Positions 51,928 through 62,992 of a stretch of DNA of 64,000 nucleotides are shown here, one piece after another. The position numbers were made by a program, and so were the translations under genes. Each line of letters begins with the position of its first letter. Within the stretch, counting starts at the first letter, position 1. Under the pieces are notes generated by a model. That model searched no databases and was not told the origin of the DNA. It saw only the letters and a list, made by a program, of their open reading frames with translations. Where the stretch lies: contig VGXS01000011.1 of NCBI GenBank assembly GCA_016873225.1, forward strand, positions 45,825 to 109,824, read 5' to 3'. This stretch comes from Planctomycetota bacterium. GTDB taxonomy: Bacteria; Planctomycetota; Planctomycetia; Gemmatales; Gemmataceae.

Positions 51928-52734
51928 TCATGAGGAGGGGATGACGGCGACCGACTCCGCGGGCTCGTCGGGCCAGCAATCCTCGATTTTCTCGGCGAAG
52001 AATCGGCGATTGGCGGATTGGAACAGATGGATGATGACGAAGAGTGAGCAGAGGAGGCCGGCGCCCGTGAGCGCCGCGACGGGCCCGGCGCCCAACCCGG
52101 CGAACCTTGGGGCGATCACCATGCCAAGCGTCGCCAGTCCGCCAGCGCCGACCGCGTAGAGGGTGAGGATGAGGGTGGTGAGGCCCACCATGGGCGCCCG
52201 GTTCGATCCGTCTCCCCGGGGCGGCCAGAAGCCTTCCCGGCGGGATCGGTGCTGGGCGCTGCCCAGCCATACCCGCACGCCGTGCCACCATGCGGACGAC
52301 AAGGCGATGTAGGTGGTCAGAAAAGACAAACCATAACCGGCGCCGGCGGTGAGCACCGCGCCCCTGAGGATGGGACCCAGGAAGGCGAGGAACGGCACTC
52401 TCCCGAAGCGGGCCAAGAGAACCGCCACGAGCACTCCGCCCAGTAGCATCGCCGTGGCGGCCACGGCCATCTTCCACAGGCCCCAGGCCAGATGGAACCA
52501 GAAGCAGACGCGCCCACGCCGCCAATCCGGATCGAAGCGCAGCAACCACCAACCGGTGGCGAACTCATGAAGCGCCAATTTCGAGCACAGGATCACCGCC
52601 ACAAGGGCCGGCATGGCTGTGGCTTCCCATGCCACGAACGCCATCAGGTATAGGAGCGCGACAACACCCTGACCGCGGAAGCGCGGCATGGCGCGGCGGT
52701 GTTCCGCTGCCTCTTCGCTGGCGTTTTCCGTCAT
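51928..52734 (-). CDS. Multi-pass membrane protein of unknown function
   Basis: 268 residues with about five or six hydrophobic segments (GVVALLYLMAFVAWEA; MPALVAVILCSKLAL; a segment near WKMAVAATAMLLGGVLVAVLL; YGLSFLTTYIALSSAWW; TTLILTLYAVGAGGLATLGM; GAGLLCSLFVIIHLF). No motif allows a function to be named. It leads a minus-strand run with two VWA proteins, a CPBP protease and possibly the parvulin gene, so a shared envelope role is a reasonable inference. Confidence 0.75.
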   Translation of the reverse strand: MTENASEEAAEHRRAMPRFRGQGVVALLYLMAFVAWEATAMPALVAVILCSKLALHEFATGWWLLRFDPDWRRGRVCFWFHLAWGLWKMAVAATAMLLGGVLVAVLLARFGRVPFLAFLGPILRGAVLTAGAGYGLSFLTTYIALSSAWWHGVRVWLGSAQHRSRREGFWPPRGDGSNRAPMVGLTTLILTLYAVGAGGLATLGMVIAPRFAGLGAGPVAALTGAGLLCSLFVIIHLFQSANRRFFAEKIEDCWPDEPAESVAVIPSS

Positions 52735-52804
52735 CTGCGGCCCAACCGGTTGCCCGCAGATATTCTACAACGCGGCGGGCGGACGGGCCGGGCCTTGGCC
52801 CGAC

Positions 52805-55285
<2,481 letters not shown>

Positions 55286-55501
55286 CTCGGGCTTCCTGCG
55301 AGGCCACGGGGCATTGGCCCCGGTTTCGATCAACAAGCGAAGCGAAACCGGCGGGAGGGGAAAGCCGGGCGCTGGTCCGATCCGACGGAACGGATTCGCA
55401 TTTTAAGCTTAGCGAAATCCGGAGTGCCGCACAGGGTGGGAGCCCTGTGATGGCCTTGGCTGGCATAAAATCCACCTATCACCCGCGGGGAGAGCCTGTT
55501 C

Positions 55502-56602
55502 ATGCGCGCGTGCCTCCTGGTTCTCAACGCCGGTTCCTCGAGCATCAAGGCGACGGCTTTCGATTCCGGACTCGAGGTGCTGGGACGCTGGCAAGCCGAC
55601 TTGTTGGCGGCGTCCCCGGCATGGCATGGCGCCGATGAAAACGAACCGCTGCCGGATGCGTCACCGGAATCCGCCGTGGCGGCGCTTGGAAGGATCTTGG
55701 CCCGCAGGAACCTTTCACCCCTGGCCATCGGGCACCGGGTTGTTCATGGCGGTCTCCGGTTCGTGGCCCCGGCGGAGGTCGGTTCCGGGGTGTTGGAAGA
55801 ACTCGAAACAACCGGCGTCCTCGCGCCGCTTCACAACCCGCCCGCCCTGGCCATCCTGCGGGCGGCCCGTTTACTTTTTCCAAAAGGACGGCATATCGCC
55901 CTTTTCGACACCGCCTTTCACGCCACGATCCCGCCCCTGAACCACCGGTATGCCGTGCCTGCCGATTGGGAAAAGAATTTCGGAATGCGCCGCTACGGCT
56001 TCCACGGGTTCAGCCATGCCTGGTCGGCCGCCAGGGCGCGCGAACTCCTGGGGGCCCAGGGCGCGAGGCGGTTGGTGGTGCTGCACCTGGGCCAGGGTTG
56101 CTCCGGAACGGCGATCCTCGACGGGCGTTCCTTCGCCACCACGATGGGATTCACCCCCCTGGATGGATTGCCGATGGGCACCCGCTCGGGTTCGATCGAC
56201 CCGGGCGCGCTGCTTCACCTGCTGGCCCAACCCGGCGCCGATGCCGGTTCGCTTGCCCGGGTGTTGTGGAAGCAGTCGGGATGGCTGGCGCTGTCGGGAG
56301 TGTCGGCTGATTTCCGCAAGGTGGTCGAGGCGGCCGAAGGCGGCCATGCCGACGCGGCGTTTGCCATCGATCACCTGGCCGCCCGGTGCCGTGAGGCGGT
56401 GGGTTGGCTGGCGGCCGCGATGGGGGGAATCGACGCCCTGGCCTTCACCGGGGGCATCGGCGAGCATTGCGGGCCATTGAGGGCCAAGGTGACAGGTGGT
56501 CTCGGTTTCCTGCGGATTCCCGAAGGCTCCGTGCTGGTGGTTCCCGCCGAGGAGGAACGCCAGATGGCAAAGGAGATGGCGGGACTCGAGGAACCGGGAT
56601 GA
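55502..56602 (+). CDS. ackA: Acetate kinase-family protein
   Basis: 366 residues, shorter than typical AckA (about 400). It should interconvert acetate plus ATP and acetyl phosphate plus ADP. Conserved segments: LVLNAGSSSIKAT (phosphate loop), GHRVVHGG, FDTAFHATIPP, FGMRRYGFHGFSHAW, GFTPLDGLPMGTRSGSIDPG and FTGGIGEH. The adenine-side loop HLGNGAS is HLGQGCS here (Asn to Gln). That is an unusual change and could affect activity or nucleotide use. Its best explanation is a divergent AckA; a related butyrate/propionate kinase is less likely. No phosphate acetyltransferase gene is nearby. Confidence 0.85.
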   Translation: MRACLLVLNAGSSSIKATAFDSGLEVLGRWQADLLAASPAWHGADENEPLPDASPESAVAALGRILARRNLSPLAIGHRVVHGGLRFVAPAEVGSGVLEELETTGVLAPLHNPPALAILRAARLLFPKGRHIALFDTAFHATIPPLNHRYAVPADWEKNFGMRRYGFHGFSHAWSAARARELLGAQGARRLVVLHLGQGCSGTAILDGRSFATTMGFTPLDGLPMGTRSGSIDPGALLHLLAQPGADAGSLARVLWKQSGWLALSGVSADFRKVVEAAEGGHADAAFAIDHLAARCREAVGWLAAAMGGIDALAFTGGIGEHCGPLRAKVTGGLGFLRIPEGSVLVVPAEEERQMAKEMAGLEEPG

Positions 56603-56675
56603 TGAGAGGCAGGCATTATCGGAAACACGGTGGATTTGCTTTGGTGACAATCAAATAAGGAGCTGACTGGTTGGG

Positions 56676-57116
56676 CTATTTCAAGTCGATCATGATGGAG
56701 GAATCACCTTTTATTGTGTCTGTTAAACCGGAATTAAGTGGGTCCGAATATTTGTCTGGCAACGGGAACCATGATTTGGCCGGGACATTAGAAGTGGCGG
56801 ACGGACTTGACTTAAGCGCTTCTGAGGCTGCGGAGGCCGACCTGGCCTTTTGACGGAAATCGCTGGATGGATTGGGGCTATTCACCCCGATTTTGACGGA
56901 ACCGGTAGGAACTTTCTCAATTTTGAATGTCCCGTCAGATGAAATCAGGCTGGAATAGGGCAAGTTGTCGCTGGCGATCAATGTGACTCCGCCCGAAGTC
57001 ACTTTCTTGCCCTTGTATGTGACTGTGCCGCTGGCGGATCCATAGCTTCCACAGCCGCTAATCATGCAAATCAGCATTCCGACAAATGCCAATAACTTTT
57101 TCGTGCCCCAAGCCAT
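56676..57116 (-). CDS. Small lipoprotein, DUF1559 neighbour
   Basis: 146 residues. An N-terminal lipoprotein signal with lipobox ISGC (Cys22 is the likely lipidated residue) leads a carboxypeptidase-regulatory-like beta domain (GTVTYKGKKVTSGGVTLIASD, then SDGTFKIEKVPTGSVKIGV). Such lipoproteins are often placed next to DUF1559 proteins in planctomycetes. It lies 32 bases after the DUF1559 gene and is probably co-transcribed. Function is unknown. Codon use is noticeably less GC-rich than in the surrounding genes. Confidence 0.8.
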   Translation of the reverse strand: MAWGTKKLLAFVGMLICMISGCGSYGSASGTVTYKGKKVTSGGVTLIASDNLPYSSLISSDGTFKIEKVPTGSVKIGVNSPNPSSDFRQKARSASAASEALKSSPSATSNVPAKSWFPLPDKYSDPLNSGLTDTIKGDSSIMIDLK

Positions 57117-57148
57117 GGATCAAGCCTCCGTTGCCGGTGTTTGTTTGC

Positions 57149-58111
57149 TCACGGTTCTTGGATGGTTTCGCCCCCATCACGGCTCGCCATTTGGGGCAGG
57201 ACTGTGGTGCCAGCGGCGTAAGCAAAGAAGCGGATGGATCCATCACCCATCGCCCAGTTTCCTCCACCTGAATGCATGCTCCAGAAATGGGTGACGGCAC
57301 ATCGGTTCGTGGCAACATCGGGGGAAAAATAACCCGGAGTGGTGCAACCTGTGACGATGGAACTTTCCCTGTTAGGATTGGCCATGACTGAATTAAAATC
57401 CGATCCTCTCCAAGATCCCCAGCTTCTATCATTGGCCGGGGGCCTTTCACCAATCATGGTGGTGTTGCTCAGTCCGTCCAAGACACCGGAGAAGTTTGGC
57501 GGAGCCTGGGTTTGCGATGCCCAACTATACACGGCGAAGATGCCGTTTCGCGCGTTGCTGCCAAAGAAACCGTTTTCATTCCATTCATCATTTCCCGACA
57601 CACCGACATAGCTGGTGAGGGCTCTTGCAGGATTGTACTGCGTGGCCAATTGAGATACCAGAACATCGCTGGGGCACTCGAATATCTGTACCCTGTTGCC
57701 GCCAATTGAATTGACGGTGGAAGCGATATTGGCGGTGGATGAGATGCCAAGCAATGGAGTCGGTAGATTTTGTTGCTCAATATATGGAAGAAGTCTCATG
57801 AACCATCCGCCAGTGGATTGGGTCGTCGCTGGAATAACATTCCAAGAAAAGGTCGTGTACTGGCCCCATTGGTTCGCGCTTGGGTTTTTGGGCCTGGCCG
57901 AGGGAAATGTGTTGTAAGCGTCATGGTAAGCATGGACGGAAAGTCCGATCTGCTTCATTTTATTCGCGCAACTCATCCGGTTGGCGGCTTCACGGACTTT
58001 CTGGACCGCCGGCACCAACAGCCCAATGAGGACCGCGATGATGGCGATCACAACCAGAAGTTCAATCAGGGTGAATGCTGTGCGGACCGTGGCACGGAGG
58101 TTGTTCCCCAT
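57149..58111 (-). CDS. DUF1559 prepilin-like protein
   Basis: 320 residues. The N terminus has a type IV prepilin cleavage/methylation signal ([36 protein letters not shown]) for a prepilin peptidase. The body is the planctomycete-specific DUF1559 domain ([41 protein letters not shown], and the terminal [15 protein letters not shown]-x-DG box). These are abundant pseudopilin-like envelope proteins in planctomycetes. AAGGA lies before ATG 58111, downstream of a promoter at 58176-58204. Codon use is AT-richer than in flanking genes. Confidence 0.93.
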   Translation of the reverse strand: MGNNLRATVRTAFTLIELLVVIAIIAVLIGLLVPAVQKVREAANRMSCANKMKQIGLSVHAYHDAYNTFPSARPKNPSANQWGQYTTFSWNVIPATTQSTGGWFMRLLPYIEQQNLPTPLLGISSTANIASTVNSIGGNRVQIFECPSDVLVSQLATQYNPARALTSYVGVSGNDEWNENGFFGSNARNGIFAVYSWASQTQAPPNFSGVLDGLSNTTMIGERPPANDRSWGSWRGSDFNSVMANPNRESSIVTGCTTPGYFSPDVATNRCAVTHFWSMHSGGGNWAMGDGSIRFFAYAAGTTVLPQMASRDGGETIQEP

Positions 58112-58175
58112 GAGCGCTTCCTTGATAAGTCAATGAGGCGAGTCGATTGCGGGGAGGGAAGCAACCTTGTTTAAT

Positions 58176-58204
58176 ATTTATTTCATCAGGAGTGGGCTTG
58201 TCAA
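58176..58204 (-). promoter_or_regulatory. Promoter for the DUF1559-lipoprotein pair
   Basis: On the minus strand a perfect TTGACA (58204-58199) is followed after 17 bases by the AT-rich hexamer ATAAAT (58181-58176). The predicted start gives a leader of roughly 55-60 bases. Confidence 0.45.
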
Positions 58205-58298
58205 CTCATTGCTTTTCGATTGAGTGTCTTTTACACATGCTTTGCCCTGATCAATGGCCGCAAATTCCAACTTTTGACATTCGCCTCGACGAAACCAC

Positions 58299-58350
58299 TC
58301 ACCAAGGCGCGGCCGGTGATGGGATCCATGGACCTGCCGCGCCTTGGTGA
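58299..58350. terminator. Long hairpin after the chitinase gene (terminator-like)
   Basis: A perfect 15-bp inverted repeat (TCACCAAGGCGCGGC at 58299-58313, pairing with 58336-58350), extended by a further 3 bp beyond one mismatch. The arms are separated by 22 bases. It lies about 10 bases downstream of the chitinase stop (minus strand). The T-run is weak, so it may be an RNA-stability or Rho-linked structure rather than a classical terminator. Confidence 0.6.
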
Positions 58351-58359
58351 TGAGCGGCT

Positions 58360-61002
58360 TCACAGCAGTCGCTTGGCCGCGGTGCCGATCAGCGAGTCGG
58401 GGGAGTTCGAGTCCCTCACATCACCAGACGCTTCCCAGAACATGACGCCCCCCAATCCCTTCGACATGAGGTAGTCGATTTTCAGGTTGAGCGATTGCGT
58501 GTTCTCGAAGGTGCTGAACCAGCCTCCCTCCACCGTGGGGGCGTATACATACGGCACTCCAGCGGTGGCATCCCAGTACAGCTTGTACACCGATGGCTGG
58601 GTTTTGACCTTGTTGAGGAGGTCGGCGTAATCAACCGAGCCATTTTCCCAGGTTCCCGAGCCGGCTCCGGCCGCTGACTGGAACAGGCCATTGCTGGCGG
58701 GGCCCACCCCTCGCCAGCTTCGCCCGTAGATGGGAGCGCCCAGTACCATCTTTTCAGCGGGAACCCCGGCCGCGAGGTAGGCGTCCACCGTGTAAGCGAT
58801 GGTGTAGCGCGCCCCCTCCGCCGACGGATCGGCCGGGTTGGCGTAGAGCGCTGCCTGGTGGTTGGTCGTGTTTTCCCAAGCGCCGTGGTAGTCGTAGGTC
58901 ATCAAATTCATGAAGTCGAGCGACTTCGCCAACGCCGCCGCTTCCAGGTTGACAATCTTGTCAAACCCGGCCGGCAGGGCGATGGAAATGAGCCTGTGCC
59001 CACCGTCGAGCGCGTCGGCGGCGTTGAACTGCCTGCGGATTTCCTCGACCAGCAGCGTGTAGTTGCGCTTGTCCTCAGGCCGGTAGGTGTTCGAGGAGAG
59101 GCCGCCGGAAACCGGATATTCCCAGTCGAGATCGACTCCATCGAAGCCGTATTGCCTGCAGAACGCCACGCATGAGGCGGCAAACCCGGCCCGTGAGGCG
59201 TCGGTGAGCGCCACATCGGAGAACTTGTCCGAGAGGGTCCAGCCGCCGATGGAGATCATGATCTCGAGGTTGGGACGGGCGGCCTTGAGTAGCTGCAATT
59301 GGTGGAAGTTTCCGCGCAGCGGCGTGTTCCAGGTGTCGGACCCGAACGGTTTTTCCACAGCGGCCCAGGAATCGAAAAGCCCCACCTCGCCGGAATCGGT
59401 GATCTTGGCGAAGGCGTAATTGATGGTGGTGAGCTTGTCCACCGGCAGGTCGGCAACGGTGTAGTTGCGGCCGTAGATGCCCCATTCGGCGAAGTAGCCG
59501 ACCACGCGCTTCCTTGCCGCGCCCGGGACGGGGTTGGGACTTGGTGCCGGCGCCGGAGCGGCATCGTCGTTGACGATGGTGCCGGTGGCCGTGGCGGTGG
59601 CGATCACCGCGCCCGTCGCCGCCGAAATCGTCACCGACAGGGTTTCGTCGGGTTCCACGGAGGTATCGCCGATGACCGGAACCGCGATGGTTGCCGAAGT
59701 GGCGCCCGCGGCGATCGTGATGGTCGAGGCGGCAAGGGCCTGGTAGTCGGATCCGGCCACCGCCGCGCCGTCGGCGGTTTTCACGGTGAGCGTGACGGGA
59801 GTGGCGCTCGCGGCGGAAAGCGAGACGGAGAAGTTGAGCGACCGGGTTCCCGAGTTGCCCTCCACGACGCTGGCACCAGCGATGGAGACGGTCGGTTGGG
59901 GTGCCGGGGCGGGAGCCGGGGTGGGCGCTGGAACCGAACCCGCTGAAAGCAGGAAGTTCGTCGGCCGTGGATAGGTCGAGCCGGCGACTCCACCGTACCC
60001 GAATGAAACCGATCCGTTGACGGGGATGGAATCGTTCCAGCCGGCGCTGGCCACGGTCCAGCGGTTGCCGACCCGGCTGACAATCCTGGCATCCCAGATG
60101 GAGGAAATGGTGCCGTCGTAGTCGAATGTCAGGTTCCAACCGGAAAGCCCCGTTGGCCGCTGGTTGGTGATCGTCACCTGCCCGTTGTAGCCGGTGCCCC
60201 AGTCGCTCGTCACCTGGAAGCGGACCTCCCCGGTGCCGGCGGCGACATCATCGTTGACGATGGTGCCGGTGGCCGTCGCCATGCCAAGCGTGGCGCCCGT
60301 CGGGCCCGACAGCTTGACGGACAGCGTTTCGTCCTGCTCGACCATGGTGTCGCCCGATACGGCCACGGAGACGGCCTTGGATCTTTCCCCCGGAGCGAAG
60401 GTGAGGGTTCCGCCGGCCTGGGTGAAATCCGAGCCGGCGGTGGCCGTGAGGGATGCCGTGGAATAGGCCACGGTCACCGCGACCGCGGATTTCGCTGAAA
60501 GTGTGACCGGGAAAACCAGCATGGATGTTCCCGAGTTGCCTTCCGTCACCTTGGCGTTGGCGACCGAAACCGAGGGCAGGAGCGGGTTCGTCGCGCCCAA
60601 GGGGACCCCGTTCACCGCGTAGTTGGCCGGCATGGCACCGGCGACGGCGCCGGGGGCGGCGAGCAGCCCGAAGCTGACCGATCCGCCCGCGGCGATGTCG
60701 CCGTTCCAGCCCGCGTTGGCCACCTGGTAGCGGCTTCCCGACCGGCTTGAGATGTTGGCATCCCAGATGGAGGATATGCCGGCTCCCCAATCGAACTCGA
60801 GTTTCCAGTTGTTGATGGGCGAGGCCGTTTCGTTCCTGATGACGAAGGAGCCTTGGAAGCCGCTGCCCCAATCCTGAGTGGTGTTGTAAACCACGGAAAT
60901 TCCAGCGGGAACCTCACGCCCTTCAAGCCGTTCGAGTGAAGGTTGAAATCCGGCGCTTTTCCTGCATTGGCTCGACACGCGGGGAAACTGGCTGGGTGCC
61001 AT
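58360..61002 (-). CDS. Modular secreted GH18 chitinase with CBM2 and Calx-beta domains
   Basis: 880 residues. The N terminus carries the planctomycete-type LERLEGREVPA motif (23-33) in place of a normal signal peptide. Order of domains: CBM2-like (about 34-135, WGSGFQGSFVIRN and SSIWDANI), Calx-beta (about 143-252, ending GTIVNDD), second CBM2-like (about 256-355), Pro-rich linker, second Calx-beta (about 370-480), Pro-rich linker, then a GH18 catalytic barrel (about 499-880). Its catalytic DxxDxDxE is DGVDLDWEYP (Glu628 the acid/base). ISIGGWTLSDKF, LMTYDYHGAW and LGAPIYGRSW are also GH18 marks. It should hydrolyse chitin or related beta-1,4-GlcNAc polymers. Confidence 0.92.
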   Translation of the reverse strand: MAPSQFPRVSSQCRKSAGFQPSLERLEGREVPAGISVVYNTTQDWGSGFQGSFVIRNETASPINNWKLEFDWGAGISSIWDANISSRSGSRYQVANAGWNGDIAAGGSVSFGLLAAPGAVAGAMPANYAVNGVPLGATNPLLPSVSVANAKVTEGNSGTSMLVFPVTLSAKSAVAVTVAYSTASLTATAGSDFTQAGGTLTFAPGERSKAVSVAVSGDTMVEQDETLSVKLSGPTGATLGMATATGTIVNDDVAAGTGEVRFQVTSDWGTGYNGQVTITNQRPTGLSGWNLTFDYDGTISSIWDARIVSRVGNRWTVASAGWNDSIPVNGSVSFGYGGVAGSTYPRPTNFLLSAGSVPAPTPAPAPAPQPTVSIAGASVVEGNSGTRSLNFSVSLSAASATPVTLTVKTADGAAVAGSDYQALAASTITIAAGATSATIAVPVIGDTSVEPDETLSVTISAATGAVIATATATGTIVNDDAAPAPAPSPNPVPGAARKRVVGYFAEWGIYGRNYTVADLPVDKLTTINYAFAKITDSGEVGLFDSWAAVEKPFGSDTWNTPLRGNFHQLQLLKAARPNLEIMISIGGWTLSDKFSDVALTDASRAGFAASCVAFCRQYGFDGVDLDWEYPVSGGLSSNTYRPEDKRNYTLLVEEIRRQFNAADALDGGHRLISIALPAGFDKIVNLEAAALAKSLDFMNLMTYDYHGAWENTTNHQAALYANPADPSAEGARYTIAYTVDAYLAAGVPAEKMVLGAPIYGRSWRGVGPASNGLFQSAAGAGSGTWENGSVDYADLLNKVKTQPSVYKLYWDATAGVPYVYAPTVEGGWFSTFENTQSLNLKIDYLMSKGLGGVMFWEASGDVRDSNSPDSLIGTAAKRLL

Positions 61003-61248
61003 GAGCGCGACTCCTGTGAAAAGATGTGACGCCTCTCATCAAGCGGAGGCGCGGCAGTCTATGGCAGGAGCCAGCGAAAGACTTCTCGAGCAAGCGTTGT
61101 CAATAATGATATAATTTTATAGGTCGTTTCGGCCCTTGTGTTTCACCCCGTTTTCTGCCGACCTTGTGTATAGTCAGGTAACTGATCCGGTTGATAACGG
61201 GCCGGTGGCGATCTCACCGGCCTGATGGTTTTTGGAGCTAGTTCCGGC
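61003..61248 (+). promoter_or_regulatory. Divergent region with candidate glyA -10 elements
   Basis: 246 bases between chitinase (minus) and glyA (plus) starts. TATAAT (61110-61115) and TATAGT (61169-61174) occur on the plus strand, but neither has a good -35. A TTGACA is present on the minus strand (61102-61097) without a fitting -10. The promoters lie here, but I cannot assign them firmly. Confidence 0.35.
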
Positions 61249-62493
61249 ATGAATCCAGTCGCCAGCACCGACCCGGCTATTTGGAAAGTCCTCGAGCATG
61301 AGCGCCTCCGCCAGCAGGACGGCCTCGAAATGATCGCCAGCGAGAACTACACCAGTTCCGCCGTGCTGGCTGCGCAAGGCAGCGTGCTCACCAACAAGTA
61401 CGCCGAGGGTTATCCCGGCAAGCGGTACTACGGTGGTTGCGAGGTGGTGGACGAGGCTGAGAAGCTGGCCATCGAACGGGCCTGCGCGCTGTTTGGCGCC
61501 GAGTACGCCAATGTCCAGCCCCACTCGGGTGCCACCGCCAACCAGGCGGTGTACTTTGCCGCCTTGAACCCCGGCGACACGGTGGTGGGCATGAGCCTGG
61601 CCCATGGCGGGCACCTCACCCACGGCATGCACCTGAACTTTTCCGGCAAGCTTTACAACTTCAAGCACTACGGCGTGAGGCCCGACGACGGCCGGATCGA
61701 CTTCGACCAGGTCGAATCACTCTGCAAGGAGCACAAGCCGAAACTGGTGGTCGCGGGCGCTAGCGCCTACAGCCGTACGATCCCCTTCGACCAGTTCGCC
61801 GATATCTGCAAGCGCCATGGGGCGCTCTTCATGGTGGACATGGCGCACATCGCCGGGCTTGTGGCGGGCGGTCAGCACCCCAGTCCGCTTCCTTGGGCCG
61901 ACTTTGTCACCAGCACCACGCACAAGACGCTGCGCGGGCCCCGGAGCGGTTTCATCATGGCCCGCAAGGAATGGGCCCAGAAAATCAACTCCGCCGTGTT
62001 CCCCGGCCTGCAGGGCGGCCCCCTCATGCATGTGGTGGCGGCCAAGGCCATCGCCTTCCTCGAGGCCAGCCAGCCGGCCTTCCGGGCCTACGCCGCCCAG
62101 GTGGTGGCCAACGCCCGCACCATCGCGCATGAACTCACTTCGCATGGCTTCAAGCTGGTGTCCGGCGGCACCGACAACCACCTCGTGCTGGTGGATGTGA
62201 ACGCCGCGGGCGTTTCCGGCAGGCAAGCCGAGCGCGCCCTCGACGCCGCCGGCATCACCGTGAACCGCAATGGCATCCCGTTCGACACCCGTCCGCCGCT
62301 CGACCCATCAGGCATCCGCGTCGGCACCCCGGCGCTCACCACCCGCGGCATGACCGAGGTGGAGATGCGATCCATCGCCGGCTGGATGGGCAAGATCCTC
62401 CGCAATCCAGACGACATGGCACTTCAGGCGCTCATTCGCACCGAGGTGCGTGACCTGTGCAAGAGTTTCCCGGCGCCCCGGGAACATGCCTGA
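61249..62493 (+). CDS. glyA: Serine hydroxymethyltransferase
   Basis: A PLP enzyme that interconverts serine and glycine and charges THF with one carbon, complementing metF elsewhere in the window. 414 residues, normal size. Signatures: [56 protein letters not shown], and the PLP lysine in [14 protein letters not shown], then [10 protein letters not shown] and [17 protein letters not shown] 61249 (GGAG 11 bases upstream) is preferred over ATG 61225, which would add eight residues and has no ribosome site. Confidence 0.96.
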   Translation: MNPVASTDPAIWKVLEHERLRQQDGLEMIASENYTSSAVLAAQGSVLTNKYAEGYPGKRYYGGCEVVDEAEKLAIERACALFGAEYANVQPHSGATANQAVYFAALNPGDTVVGMSLAHGGHLTHGMHLNFSGKLYNFKHYGVRPDDGRIDFDQVESLCKEHKPKLVVAGASAYSRTIPFDQFADICKRHGALFMVDMAHIAGLVAGGQHPSPLPWADFVTSTTHKTLRGPRSGFIMARKEWAQKINSAVFPGLQGGPLMHVVAAKAIAFLEASQPAFRAYAAQVVANARTIAHELTSHGFKLVSGGTDNHLVLVDVNAAGVSGRQAERALDAAGITVNRNGIPFDTRPPLDPSGIRVGTPALTTRGMTEVEMRSIAGWMGKILRNPDDMALQALIRTEVRDLCKSFPAPREHA

Positions 62494-62496
62494 GAC

Positions 62497-62859
62497 TCAG
62501 TTGATGTCAACAATGGGAGAGTCCGCCCCGGGCAACCTGTCGGGCCACAGCGAGAACCTGCCCCGGGTCACGCCATCCACATGCCGTTCATTGGGAACAT
62601 GCGGGAACCACCATTCCCCGAGGATGGCACCCTCGCCGTTCCAGAGGCCTGCATAAGCCACCTGGTACATCGGGTACTGCTTGACGATGACAACCTCGCC
62701 GTTTTCGCTGGTGCCGTTCATTTCGAACGGGCCGGGCAGGTCGGCGCCCCGGCCCCGGAGCACGCGGCCATCGAAGCTCATGACGATCCCCCGCATCGGT
62801 TGCCGCCCGTAGCCTTCCTGTTCCCACCATCCGGCCCATGGTCCCGTGTAGGGTTGCAT
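62497..62859 (-). CDS. Small tryptophan-rich protein of unknown function
   Basis: 120 residues, no signal peptide. It is rich in Trp, Gly and Pro (GPWAGWWEQEGYGRQPMRG, GLWNGEGAILGEWWFP) and contains beta-strand-like repeats typical of a small beta barrel. AAGGGG lies seven bases before ATG 62859, which supports a real gene. I cannot assign a family. It converges on glyA with three bases between stops, so either shared termination or read-through is expected. Confidence 0.65.
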   Translation of the reverse strand: MQPYTGPWAGWWEQEGYGRQPMRGIVMSFDGRVLRGRGADLPGPFEMNGTSENGEVVIVKQYPMYQVAYAGLWNGEGAILGEWWFPHVPNERHVDGVTRGRFSLWPDRLPGADSPIVDIN

Positions 62860-62992
62860 CGGAGACCCCTTTCAAGCCAATGTCCGCTTGCCTTTATGTT
62901 CCGTGGCGGCGCCGATGGGAGGCCGGAGGCGTGAGTGTCGACATGGCCATGGTTCCCGCGGGCGGCTCCGCATGGAGATCATACCGCCCCTC

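Noticed and set aside
61097..61102. A TTGACA on the minus strand as chitinase promoter
   Set aside because: No acceptable -10 hexamer lies 16-18 bases downstream (CTTTCG at 17).
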